Source of the DNA: Microbacterium psychrotolerans
GTDB taxonomy: Bacteria > Actinomycetota > Actinomycetes > Actinomycetales > Microbacteriaceae
Direction: 5' to 3'
NCBI RefSeq assembly: GCF_031085295.1
Contig: NZ_JAVFWO010000001.1
Coordinates: 62,001-126,000 of the forward strand
Length of the DNA stretch: 64,000 nucleotides
Of the stretch, positions 43,477 through 50,931 are shown one piece after another (the stretch's first letter is position 1; the number at the start of each line of letters is the position of its first letter). Made by a program: the position numbers and the translations under genes. The notes beneath the pieces are model-generated. The model had not been told where the DNA came from. It searched no databases and was given only the letters and a program-made list of their open reading frames with translations.

Positions 43477-44754
43477 GTGGACCTCTGGCTCTACATCCTG
43501 CTGTTCGTCGTCTTCCTGCTGCTGCGGGTGCCGGTCGCCTTCGCGATGATCGCCTCGAGCATGCTCTACTTCTACAGCCACGGCCTGTCGGCGGGGTACG
43601 CGATCTCGTCGATCGTCAACGGCATCAACAGCTTCCCGCTGCTCGCCGTGCCGCTGTTCATCTTCGTCGGCACCATCGCCAACAACCTCGGCATCGCCAC
43701 GCGCCTCTACGACCTGGCGCGGGCGCTCCTGCCGCGGCTCCCCGGCAACCTCGCCTACGTCAACCTCGGCACCGCCATCGGCTTCTCGTGGATCAGCGGC
43801 TCGGCTCTGGCCGACGCCGCCTCGACGAGCAAGGTGCAGATCCCCCAGATGCTCAAGGCCGGCTACCCCTACGGGTTCTCCGCCGGCCTGACGGCATCCG
43901 GTTCGCTGATGAGCACGGTCATGCCGCCGAGCATCCCTGCCGTGCTCTTCGCCGCGACGGCCTCGATCTCGACGGGTGCGCTGTTCGCGGGCTCGATCAT
44001 CCCGGCGATGCTCATGGCGGTAGGCCTGGCCGCCTACATCTTCTTCTGGGTGCGCCGCCACCCCGACGTCGCGGTCACCCGGCCGTTCAACGGCGGGATG
44101 CTCGGCAAGGCGGCCGTGCGTGTCATCGGCCCCGCGCTGCTGCCGGTGATCATCCTGGGCGGCATCTTCAGTGGTCTCTTCACGGCCACGGAGAGCGCCG
44201 GAATCGCCGCGGTGTACATGCTGCTGCTCGGCGTCATCTACCGCACGCTGACCTGGCGGGTGTTCTGGAAGTCCGCGAAGGAGACGGTCGTCATCTCCGG
44301 CGGCATCCTCCTCATCCTGGGAGCGTCCAACCTCATGGGCCAGGTGCTCGCCCGCGAGCAGGTGTCGCGCGCACTGGGCGAGTGGCTCACCGGCTTCACC
44401 GACAACCCGATCGTCTTCCTGCTGATGCTGAACGTGCTGCTGATCCTGCTCGGCATCCCGCTCGAGGCGCCGCCGGTCATTCTGGTGCTGGTGCCGATCC
44501 TGATGCCGATCGTCGCGCAGTTCGGGATCGATCCGGTGCAGCTGGGCGTCCTGATGATCCTGAACCTGATGATCGGGTCGCTGACTCCACCCGTCGGCGC
44601 GGTGCTGTTCGTCGTCGGGTCGATCACCCGCAGGCCCATGGGCGAGCTGTTCCGCGGCATCCTGCCGTTCCTGATCCCCCTCGGAACGGTCCTGCTGCTT
44701 CTGACGTTGTTCCCCGTCATCGTCACGTTCCTGCCGACGCTGATCGGTCTGTAG
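43477..44754 (+). CDS. dctM: TRAP transporter large permease (DctM)
   Basis: The 425-residue protein has about 12 helices and the DctM landmarks: VPVAFAMIASSMLYFY, FPLLAVPLFIFVGTIANNLGIATRLYDLA, SGSALADAASTSKVQIPQM, GYPYGFSAGLTASGSLMSTVMPPSIPAVLFAA, TATESAGIAAVYMLLLG and LMIGSLTPPVGAVLFVV. It imports an organic acid in symport with Na+. It starts at GTG 43477. The downstream aroQ gene suggests dehydroquinate, quinate or shikimate as cargo. Confidence 0.9.
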   Translation: MDLWLYILLFVVFLLLRVPVAFAMIASSMLYFYSHGLSAGYAISSIVNGINSFPLLAVPLFIFVGTIANNLGIATRLYDLARALLPRLPGNLAYVNLGTAIGFSWISGSALADAASTSKVQIPQMLKAGYPYGFSAGLTASGSLMSTVMPPSIPAVLFAATASISTGALFAGSIIPAMLMAVGLAAYIFFWVRRHPDVAVTRPFNGGMLGKAAVRVIGPALLPVIILGGIFSGLFTATESAGIAAVYMLLLGVIYRTLTWRVFWKSAKETVVISGGILLILGASNLMGQVLAREQVSRALGEWLTGFTDNPIVFLLMLNVLLILLGIPLEAPPVILVLVPILMPIVAQFGIDPVQLGVLMILNLMIGSLTPPVGAVLFVVGSITRRPMGELFRGILPFLIPLGTVLLLLTLFPVIVTFLPTLIGL

Positions 44755-44765
44755 AAGCCCCGGCT

Positions 44766-44800
44766 CCGATGTCCCCGCGCCGGCGGCGCGGGGACATCGG
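44766..44800. terminator. Long intercistronic hairpin between dctM and aroQ
   Basis: CCGATGTCCCCGCGCC and GGCGCGGGGACATCGG form a perfect 16-bp stem with a 3-base loop. Only 31 bp remain before ATG 44832, too little for an ordinary promoter. So either it is a partial terminator or mRNA-stabilising element, or aroQ depends on read-through. Confidence 0.65.
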
Positions 44801-44831
44801 GGGAACGGCACGGGTCTGAAAGGAGTCACCC

Positions 44832-45269
44832 ATGACGAGAAAGCTCTTCGTGCTCAACGGCCCGAACCTGAACATGCTCGGCGTGCGCGAGCCCGAACTC
44901 TACGGAACCGCGACCCTCGACGACGTGCGCGCCGACTGCGAGCGGGTCGCGGGCGAACTCGGATTCGAGCTCTTCTTCGCGCAGTCCAACGCCGAGCATG
45001 AGCTCGTCGAATGGGTGCACGACGCCTTCCGCCAGCAGGCGACGGTCGTGATCAACCCCGCGGGGTTCAGCTTCGGCTCGGTGCCGCTGCTGGACGCACT
45101 GCACATGCTGTCCACGCCGGTGGTCGAGGTGCACATCACGAACATCCATGCCCGTGACGCCCTGCATCGGGACTCGATCATCTCGAAGGTCGCGCGCACC
45201 GTCATCGCGGGCGCTGGCGTCTACGGCTACGAGCTGGCGATCCGGGCCGCTGACCGCCAGACAGCCTGA
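44832..45269 (+). CDS. aroQ: Type II 3-dehydroquinate dehydratase
   Basis: The 145-residue protein is of normal length for the family. It has the N-terminal loop NGPNLNMLGVREPELYG with the catalytic Arg and Tyr, VINPAGFSFGSVPLLDAL, and VVEVHITNIHARDALHRDS with the catalytic His. It converts 3-dehydroquinate into 3-dehydroshikimate. Some positions are unusual (AGFSFGSV in place of the common AAYTHTSV, and ITN in place of LSN), which suggests a catabolic rather than biosynthetic member. It has AAAGGAG (44819) and lies after the TRAP genes, consistent with entry of quinate-derived substrate. Confidence 0.9.
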   Translation: MTRKLFVLNGPNLNMLGVREPELYGTATLDDVRADCERVAGELGFELFFAQSNAEHELVEWVHDAFRQQATVVINPAGFSFGSVPLLDALHMLSTPVVEVHITNIHARDALHRDSIISKVARTVIAGAGVYGYELAIRAADRQTA

Positions 45270-45342
45270 CAGCTCGACTTTCGAGGCCGTCGCCCGCGCC
45301 GAGCCCGCTCCCGCGGGGCCTGCTCCGCCGGCCGCGGCCGTG

Positions 45343-46704
45343 TCAGGCGGCGGCGGTGCGGTCGGCGGCCTCGATGCCGAACACCAGCGCCTTGGTGAGC
45401 GCCGTCCCCGTCATGTACGACGCACCGTGGAATCCACCCACGACCTCGCCGGCCGCGGAGAGGCCCTCGATCCGGGTGCCGTCGATCCGTGTCACCGACG
45501 TGTCGGGCGCGACGCTCAGGCCTCCGTAGGTCGAGGTCATGGCGGTCACCGCGGGATAGGCGTAGAACGGCCCGCTGTCGACGGGTGCGAGGGCGCCGAC
45601 GCCGGTCACGAGGCCGGTCCGGCCGAAGGGGTCGGCCGCACGGCCGGCGACGCCGTCGTTGTAGCGCTCCACCGTGCGTTCCAGCGCGCCGGGAGGCATG
45701 CCGAGCCGGTGACCGAGCTCGGACAGGGTCGGCGCGCTCACCAGATGACCGAGCTCCTCGATGCGCTCCATGTCGGACAGCGGCACACCGGGCTTCGAGC
45801 GCGCTCGCACGCCGGCGTCGAAGATCTGGAAGGCCATGCGGCTCGGCTGGGTCAGCACCGCCGTGCCGAGCACCTTGTACGACTCCGACTCGTCTGTGAA
45901 CCGCTCGCCGTGGGCGTTTACGAGGATCGCGCCGAGGTAATTGGCGGTCAGCAGCTCGTGCTCGTCGTCCGACGCGTCAGGGTGCTGGCCGTAGGTCCCC
46001 GCCACGTGGCCGATGTCGGCAAGGCCCGCGCCGAGCATCCATGCCAGGCGGATGCCGTCGCCGGTGTTGCCGACGCCGCCGTACGGCATCGCGCCGGCTT
46101 GGTCCGGCACGAACAGGTCCAGGAGCTCGCGAGAGCGCGAGAAGCCGCCGGTCGTGAGCACCACACCCGCGTCGGCGGCGAACACGGCACGTCCCGAGCG
46201 GATGCCGGCCACCCGTCGCCCGTCCATGACCAGTTCCTCGGCGGGGTGATCCACGAGGATGACGGCCCCTGCGGCGAGCGCCTCGCGCTCGAGGTACGCG
46301 AGCAGACGCCCGATCCGGATCAGGTGGGCCCGCGCGATCGTCATGCCGGCGCTGACCTTGAGCTCATCCGTCCAGGCGTCCGCGCGGTCGATCGCCGCGA
46401 CCGCCTGCGCCTGACGGGCGACCAGCGCGTCCAGCAGCGACGGGTCGGCGAAACCGCCGCCGGTCGCGACCATGTCCGAGAGGAAGACGTCATCGGCGTC
46501 CTCGACGCCCGCCCGGCGCTGGACGGCGGTGCCCGACAGCGCGAACCATCCGCCGCTCATCGCCGAGCTCCCGCCGAGCCGGCCGCGCTTCTCGACGAGG
46601 GCGACGCTCAGCCCGCTCGCGGCCATCCGCTGCGTGGCCGCGAGCCCCGCGAGTCCTCCTCCGACGACGATCGCGTCGAAGCTCCGGGCGTCAGGCGCCG
46701 TCAT
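45343..46704 (-). CDS. FAD-dependent oxidoreductase (fumarate reductase/KsdD-like flavoprotein)
   Basis: The 453-residue protein has an N-terminal FAD motif (FDAIVVGGGLAGLAATQRMAASGLSVALVEKRGRLGGSSAMSGG), VVLTTGGFSRSRELL in the second FAD segment, and the C-terminal motif GLSAAGEVVGGFHGASYMTGTALTKALVFG. This is the succinate dehydrogenase/fumarate reductase and ketosteroid dehydrogenase type. It probably introduces or reduces a C=C bond next to a carboxyl or keto group. ATG 46704 overlaps the stop of the oxidoreductase gene by 14 bp. In this locus it may act on a hydroaromatic ring (for example desaturation), but that is inference. Confidence 0.8.
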   Translation of the reverse strand: MTAPDARSFDAIVVGGGLAGLAATQRMAASGLSVALVEKRGRLGGSSAMSGGWFALSGTAVQRRAGVEDADDVFLSDMVATGGGFADPSLLDALVARQAQAVAAIDRADAWTDELKVSAGMTIARAHLIRIGRLLAYLEREALAAGAVILVDHPAEELVMDGRRVAGIRSGRAVFAADAGVVLTTGGFSRSRELLDLFVPDQAGAMPYGGVGNTGDGIRLAWMLGAGLADIGHVAGTYGQHPDASDDEHELLTANYLGAILVNAHGERFTDESESYKVLGTAVLTQPSRMAFQIFDAGVRARSKPGVPLSDMERIEELGHLVSAPTLSELGHRLGMPPGALERTVERYNDGVAGRAADPFGRTGLVTGVGALAPVDSGPFYAYPAVTAMTSTYGGLSVAPDTSVTRIDGTRIEGLSAAGEVVGGFHGASYMTGTALTKALVFGIEAADRTAAA

Positions 46705-47818
46705 CGGGCCCTGCCGCGGCGGGATGGTCCGGCGATTCGTCGTCATCGGCCCGCGCCCCGGTCCGGAAGCGCCGGACATCCACAGTCCGGCCGGTGCGAG
46801 CGGCGAGCGCCGCCGCCTCGACGAGTGCGAGCGTACGTGACGCGTCGTCCGCCGAGACGAGGGGCGCCGTCGTCCCCCGCGCGACGTCGAGGAAATGATC
46901 GAGCTGGGCGGGGAAGGAGCCGCGCGGCGCGACCGGCAGGTACGTGCGCGAGAGCGGCGAATGCCAGTCCGCCGGCACCGACGGGTCGTACCCGTATCTG
47001 GCGAGGTTCGGAATCGACAGGGCAGCACGTGTGCCCACGACACGGTAGGCGACCTCGTCGGGGAGGAACGGGAACGCGGGCGTCTCCTCCGTCGCCTGAT
47101 CCCAGCCCCAGGGCGAGACCCCCGCGTCGGAGGCGAGCAGACTCCCGAGGACGCCGCTCTCGAATCTGAGGCTCAGCGAGATCGTGTCCTCGACCTCGAG
47201 CCCGCGGGCGTGCGAGCTCTGCATCGCCTGGACCTCGGCGACCTCCCCGCACAGGTGCCGGAGAAGGTCCAGGTCGTGCACCGCGTTGATCAGGGTGACG
47301 CCCGCTCCGGGCTCGCTGTGCCAGGGCGTGTCGGTGAAGTACTCGGGCTCCTTACGGGCCGACCAGAGGGCGCTGACGGCGACGATCTGCCCGAGTTCGC
47401 CGCCGCCGATCGCGGCGCGCGCCCGTGCGACCGCCGGATGATGGCGCCGGTGGTGCCCCACGAGCAACCGCCCGTTCAGCCGTTCGACGGCATCGACGAG
47501 CCGGCGGGACTGCGCGTACGAGACGGCGACGGGCTTCTCCAGAAGCACCGCCAGCCCGGCCTCGAGACATTCGACGGCGGTCTCCACATGCAGGGCGTTG
47601 GGGTTGGCGATGATCACCGCATCGAGCTGCTCGGCATCCAGCATCCGGGCGGTCGACGGGTACGTCGGGCACTCGGCATCCGCGAGGGTCACGGCGGGAT
47701 CGGCGATCGCCGCCAGCGCAGCTCCCGCGGACGCGCGGACGAAGTCGATGTGCTGGCGCCCCATGAACCCGGCGCCGACCACCCCGATGCGAACCGGCGG
47801 GGGTGCGGATGCGGTCAC
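46691..47818 (-). CDS. Gfo/Idh/MocA-family oxidoreductase of the hydroaromatic locus
   Basis: The protein is 375 residues with an N-terminal Rossmann motif (RIGVVGAGFMGRQHIDFV), LLEKPVAVSYAQ (EKP) near residue 100, and GAGVTLINAVHDLDLLRHLCGEV in the substrate domain. GTG 47818 has GGGAGG at a good distance and is better than the ATG at 47833. It is the first gene of a two-gene operon with the flavoprotein. Its promoter region carries two IclR-type motifs and is shared with dctP. It may oxidise a cyclitol-like acid such as quinate, which would parallel inositol dehydrogenases; this is inferred. Confidence 0.8.
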   Translation of the reverse strand: MTASAPPPVRIGVVGAGFMGRQHIDFVRASAGAALAAIADPAVTLADAECPTYPSTARMLDAEQLDAVIIANPNALHVETAVECLEAGLAVLLEKPVAVSYAQSRRLVDAVERLNGRLLVGHHRRHHPAVARARAAIGGGELGQIVAVSALWSARKEPEYFTDTPWHSEPGAGVTLINAVHDLDLLRHLCGEVAEVQAMQSSHARGLEVEDTISLSLRFESGVLGSLLASDAGVSPWGWDQATEETPAFPFLPDEVAYRVVGTRAALSIPNLARYGYDPSVPADWHSPLSRTYLPVAPRGSFPAQLDHFLDVARGTTAPLVSADDASRTLALVEAAALAARTGRTVDVRRFRTGARADDDESPDHPAAAGPDDGA

Positions 47819-47893
47819 GGAGCCTCCCTGCATCGTGGTCGCGGTGAGAGCCGGTCCCGAGCGTATGACACGATGGGCCGACGTGCGCGGATC

Positions 47894-47912
47894 GTTCCAT
47901 TCAGCGGTGAGG
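47894..47912 (+). promoter_or_regulatory. Putative IclR operator D
   Basis: GTTCCATTCAGCGGTGAGG matches the first 14 of 19 consensus positions. It is 76 bp upstream of the oxidoreductase start. Confidence 0.4.
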
Positions 47913-47939
47913 CATCCCGCCGAGCGCCCCCGACCGCAT

Positions 47940-47958
47940 GTTCCACTCGACGGGACAT
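47940..47958 (+). promoter_or_regulatory. Putative IclR operator E
   Basis: GTTCCACTCGACGGGACAT matches 17 of 19 positions; with one more base on the left it shows TGTTCC/GGGACA symmetry. It is 46 bp from operator D (start to start). Confidence 0.55.
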
Positions 47959-48133
47959 CGCTTTGCCGGCCGATCGAAGTCCGTAAGAGTCAGCACTGCC
48001 ACCGGGCCGCACGTGACAGCGTGGTCGACGGGGAACTCGCACCGCGAGGACGGTCGACGGCACGTCACGCTCCGGCTACCGAATGACACGTCAGAACCCG
48101 CACGACGACGTGCGCACATCAGAGGAGAGTCCC

Positions 48134-49189
48134 ATGAGCACAGCCCGCTCGAAGCGCCGCGGCATTTTCGCCGCGTCGGCGCTCGCAGCAACCGCTCTCG
48201 TCGCCGCCGGCTGCGCCGGCGGAGGCACCCCCGAGGGCACGAACACCGAATCCGCGGCGGCGAACGAACCCGTCACACTCACCGTCGCGACCAGCCAGAA
48301 CGAGGAGACGCCCAACTATTACTGCGGCGTCGAGCTGCTCAAGGAGCGGCTCGAGGAGGCCGACATCGGCTTCACCGTGGAGCTCTACCCGGCGAGCCAG
48401 CTCGGCCCCGACGCCGACCGGTTCCCGCTCGTGCAGGCCGGCGACATCGACATCGATCTGCAGGGCGCCTCGGCGCTGAGCTCGACGTTCGAGCCGATCG
48501 GCGTCGTCGACGCGACCTACGCCTTCGACGACGTCGAGCATGCTTTCCAGTGGATCGACGAAGGCTCGGAAGACCTGTTCACGCAGTTCCATGAGGCGAC
48601 CGGGGTCAACATCGTCGACGGCTGGTTCTTCGGCTCCCGCACCTTCACCACGAAGGACGTCGAGGTGACCAGCCCCGACGACCTCGAGGGAGTGCCGATC
48701 CGGTTCCCGAACTCGCCGCAGTTCCTGGCGAACGCCGAGGCGCTCGGCGTGACGAGCCCGGTCTCCGTCGCGGTGGAGGAGGTCTACTCCGCACTCCAGC
48801 AGGGGATCGCGGTCGGTCAGGAGAATCCGATCGTGGCGACGCACTCCTCCAGCTACGACGAGATCCTCAACGTCGCGGTGCTGAACAACCACAACGTCGG
48901 CATCCACTGGATCCTCGTCAGCGACAAGACGTACGAGAAGATGAGCGACGAGCAGGCCGCCCTGCTCGAGGAGACGATCCACGAGATCCGCCCCGAGAAC
49001 CGTGATTGCGTCGACGAGGCGACCGAGGAGATCCTCGACGAGTACCGTGCGAACGACGCGATGACGGTGATCGAGACGGAGGACATCGACATGGATGCCT
49101 TCATCAGCAAGTCGGAGGACTTCTTCAAGGGGTACTTCACGGGCGAGAGCCTGGAGGCCTACGAGGCCATCCGCGAGATGGCCGGCTGA
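48134..49189 (+). CDS. dctP: TRAP transporter substrate-binding lipoprotein (DctP)
   Basis: The 351-residue protein has a lipoprotein signal (ASALAATALVAAGC, lipid-modified C27) and the DctP fold: ELYPASQLGPDADRFPLVQAGDIDIDL, TYAFDDVEHAFQWI, GWFFGSRTFTTKDVEVTSPDDLEGVPIRFPNSP and EEVYSALQQGIAVGQENPI. The Arg in PIRFPNSP is the usual contact with a substrate carboxylate. It would deliver an organic acid to DctQM, although those genes lie 3.4 kb away. ATG 48134 has GAGGAGAG. Confidence 0.9.
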   Translation: MSTARSKRRGIFAASALAATALVAAGCAGGGTPEGTNTESAAANEPVTLTVATSQNEETPNYYCGVELLKERLEEADIGFTVELYPASQLGPDADRFPLVQAGDIDIDLQGASALSSTFEPIGVVDATYAFDDVEHAFQWIDEGSEDLFTQFHEATGVNIVDGWFFGSRTFTTKDVEVTSPDDLEGVPIRFPNSPQFLANAEALGVTSPVSVAVEEVYSALQQGIAVGQENPIVATHSSSYDEILNVAVLNNHNVGIHWILVSDKTYEKMSDEQAALLEETIHEIRPENRDCVDEATEEILDEYRANDAMTVIETEDIDMDAFISKSEDFFKGYFTGESLEAYEAIREMAG

Positions 49190-49203
49190 CCGTTGCCGCA
49201 ACG

Positions 49204-49237
49204 GACGGGGTGGGTGCGCATGCGCACCCACCCCGTC
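49204..49237. terminator. Bidirectional terminator between dctP and the IclR pair
   Basis: GACGGGGTGGGTGCGCA followed at once by its reverse complement gives a perfect 17-bp inverted repeat, with TTCTCGT on the plus side. It lies between convergent stop codons at 49189 and 49262. Confidence 0.8.
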
Positions 49238-49261
49238 TTCTCGTGCGGTGACCGCGAGAGC

Positions 49262-50026
49262 TCAGCGAGCGCGATCCGCGGCCAGGAGGCGGCTGAGGGT
49301 CACCGCAGCCGCCCGCACCGCCGGGGCGACACGGTCGGGGAAGAGCACGTCGACGGGACCGGTGACACCGATCGCCGCGCTCGGCGCCTCGCCGGCGACC
49401 AGGAGGGCGCCGGCGGCGGCCGCCACGCCCACCGTGCACTCCTCGTGCTCGGTGGCCACCCCGCGCCGGCGGACGTCGGCGAGTTCCCGCAGCAGCGCCG
49501 CCGGTTCGCCGATGGTGTGCGGGGTCTGCCTCGTCAGCCCGCCGGACGCGAAGCGCGTCACCGTCTCGGGCGGCGAGAACGCCAGGATGGATTTGCCGAG
49601 TGCGGTCGCGTGGGCGGGATCCCGGCCGCCGACCCGCGTCGACGTCTCGACGGCCGACGGGACGCGCAGGACCGCGACGACGACGAGGTGGGCGCCGTCG
49701 AGCACCGCCAGCTGGACGGTCTGCGCGGTGACGTCTCGCAGCTCCCGCATCACGGGAAGTGCGAGCCTGCGCAGCCTCCGCGGCTCCGGCACAGTCTGCC
49801 CCAGCTCGAAGAGCCGGACGCCGAGATACAGCAGCTCCCCGTCACGGTCGAGGAATCGCTGGGCGACGAGGTCGGCGGCGATCCGCGACACCGTGGACTT
49901 GGGGAGGTTTGCCCGTCGCGCCAGCTCCGAGACGCCCAGGCCCTCGTCATCTTCGCCGAAGGCGTCGAAGACGGCGGTCACGCGGTCGAGGACGCTGACC
50001 GAATCGGTCCAGCTCGCGGTGCGCAT
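49262..50026 (-). CDS. IclR-family regulator (second gene of doublet 1)
   Basis: The 254-residue protein has an N-terminal winged helix (SVLDRVTAVFDAFGEDDEGLGVSELARRANLPKSTVSRIAADL) and a C-terminal IclR effector domain (HATALGKSILAFSPPETV, VAAAAGALLVAG). It lies 7 bp after the first gene of the doublet and is probably cotranscribed. It resembles the regulator at 54380 more than its neighbour (shared GL/MGV/ISELA-RA-LPKSTVSR and HATALGK), which points to duplication of the whole doublet. Confidence 0.9.
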   Translation of the reverse strand: MRTASWTDSVSVLDRVTAVFDAFGEDDEGLGVSELARRANLPKSTVSRIAADLVAQRFLDRDGELLYLGVRLFELGQTVPEPRRLRRLALPVMRELRDVTAQTVQLAVLDGAHLVVVAVLRVPSAVETSTRVGGRDPAHATALGKSILAFSPPETVTRFASGGLTRQTPHTIGEPAALLRELADVRRRGVATEHEECTVGVAAAAGALLVAGEAPSAAIGVTGPVDVLFPDRVAPAVRAAAVTLSRLLAADRAR

Positions 50027-50033
50027 CGGGTCC

Positions 50034-50795
50034 CTACGCCGCAGCGGCCAGGCGCCGGCTCACGGTGCTCCCCGCCGCGCGTACCAGCGGTGCCGCCCGC
50101 TCGGGGTCCATGGCTCCGCTGGGACCCGCGATCGAGATGGCGCCGAGCACCACGCGGGCGCTGGAGAGCACGGGGCTCGCGACCGCGAGGATGCCGGGGT
50201 ACGACGCCTCGACGTCCATGGCCACCACCGCGTCGCGGACGTGGGCGAGTTCCTCGCGGAAGTGGTCGGCGTCGTCGTCGACGAGTGGCGCGCTGATCCG
50301 GTCCACGACGGCCCGGTCGGCGCAGAATGCGAGGTAGGCCTTGCCGCTCGCAGTCGTCAGAGCCGGGGACCGCATCCCTGCGCGGGTCGGGAGCATCGGC
50401 AGGCGGCCGGCCACGGCGGCGATCGACACCATGTCGGTGCCCTGCTGCACCCACAGCCCCACGCGCTCACCGGTGACGTCGCGCAGATTGCGCAGGACAG
50501 GGGCGGCGGCCGCGACCAGTCTGCGCGGCAGGCTCGCCCGCGCGCCGAGCTCGAACAGGCGCAGCCCGAGGGCGACGCCCTCCTCGGTGCGCTCGAGGTA
50601 GCGCTGACCCGTCAGCTCGGTGACGAGACGCGAGACCGTCGACTTGGGCAGCCCTGTCCGGCCGGCGATGTCGGTGATCGTGATCGAGCCGTCCGACTCC
50701 TTGACGGCATCCAGGATCGCGAAGATCCGATCGAGCACCGAGACCGGTGCGCGCGTGTCGGGGGGAGTCGTGTTCCATTCGGCGAGACTCATCAT
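50034..50795 (-). CDS. IclR-family regulator (first gene of doublet 1)
   Basis: The 253-residue protein has a winged helix (APVSVLDRIFAILDAVKESDGSITITDIAGRTGLPKSTVSRLVTEL) and an IclR effector domain (TTASGKAYLAFC, ILAVASPVLSSARVVLGAISIAGP). It begins at ATG 50795 or 50792. The IclR motif at 50772-50790 falls inside its first codons, so it would be autoregulated or start further downstream. It is divergent from the qsuB operon, which it most likely controls, probably with protocatechuate, quinate or shikimate as effector. Confidence 0.9.
   Translation of the reverse strand: MMSLAEWNTTPPDTRAPVSVLDRIFAILDAVKESDGSITITDIAGRTGLPKSTVSRLVTELTGQRYLERTEEGVALGLRLFELGARASLPRRLVAAAAPVLRNLRDVTGERVGLWVQQGTDMVSIAAVAGRLPMLPTRAGMRSPALTTASGKAYLAFCADRAVVDRISAPLVDDDADHFREELAHVRDAVVAMDVEASYPGILAVASPVLSSARVVLGAISIAGPSGAMDPERAAPLVRAAGSTVSRRLAAAA
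50772..50790 (+). promoter_or_regulatory. Putative IclR operator F
   Basis: GTTCCATTCGGCGAGACTC fits the consensus at all 19 positions. It overlaps the first codons of the IclR gene, in the 136-bp control region facing qsuB. Confidence 0.6.
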
Positions 50796-50851
50796 CGAGT
50801 GTCCTCTCCCAGCAGGTTGAATCGTCGTCGATCGCCCTTCGGTTGTCGAAC

Positions 50852-50865
50852 GTACTAGTTAGTAC
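50852..50865. promoter_or_regulatory. Palindrome upstream of qsuB, possible TetR operator
   Basis: GTACTAGTTAGTAC has perfect 6-bp arms (GTACTA/TAGTAC) around GT. It is 67 bp upstream of qsuB. Its AT-rich form differs from the IclR motif and resembles TetR-family operators, so the TetR gene at the end of this operon is the best candidate. Confidence 0.45.
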
Positions 50866-50931
50866 ACATCCATGCAACGCTAAAGACAAGAATCACGCGG
50901 GCACCAGCGCCGGTGTCCGCAGGGAGGTGCC

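Larger units (their letters stand above)
47819..48133. other. Intergenic control region between the oxidoreductase/flavoprotein operon and dctP
   Basis: This stretch of 315 bp has no convincing gene. It holds two IclR-type motifs (47894 and 47940) and, at its right end, the GAGGAGAG ribosome binding site of dctP. No clear -35/-10 pair was found. Confidence 0.6.
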
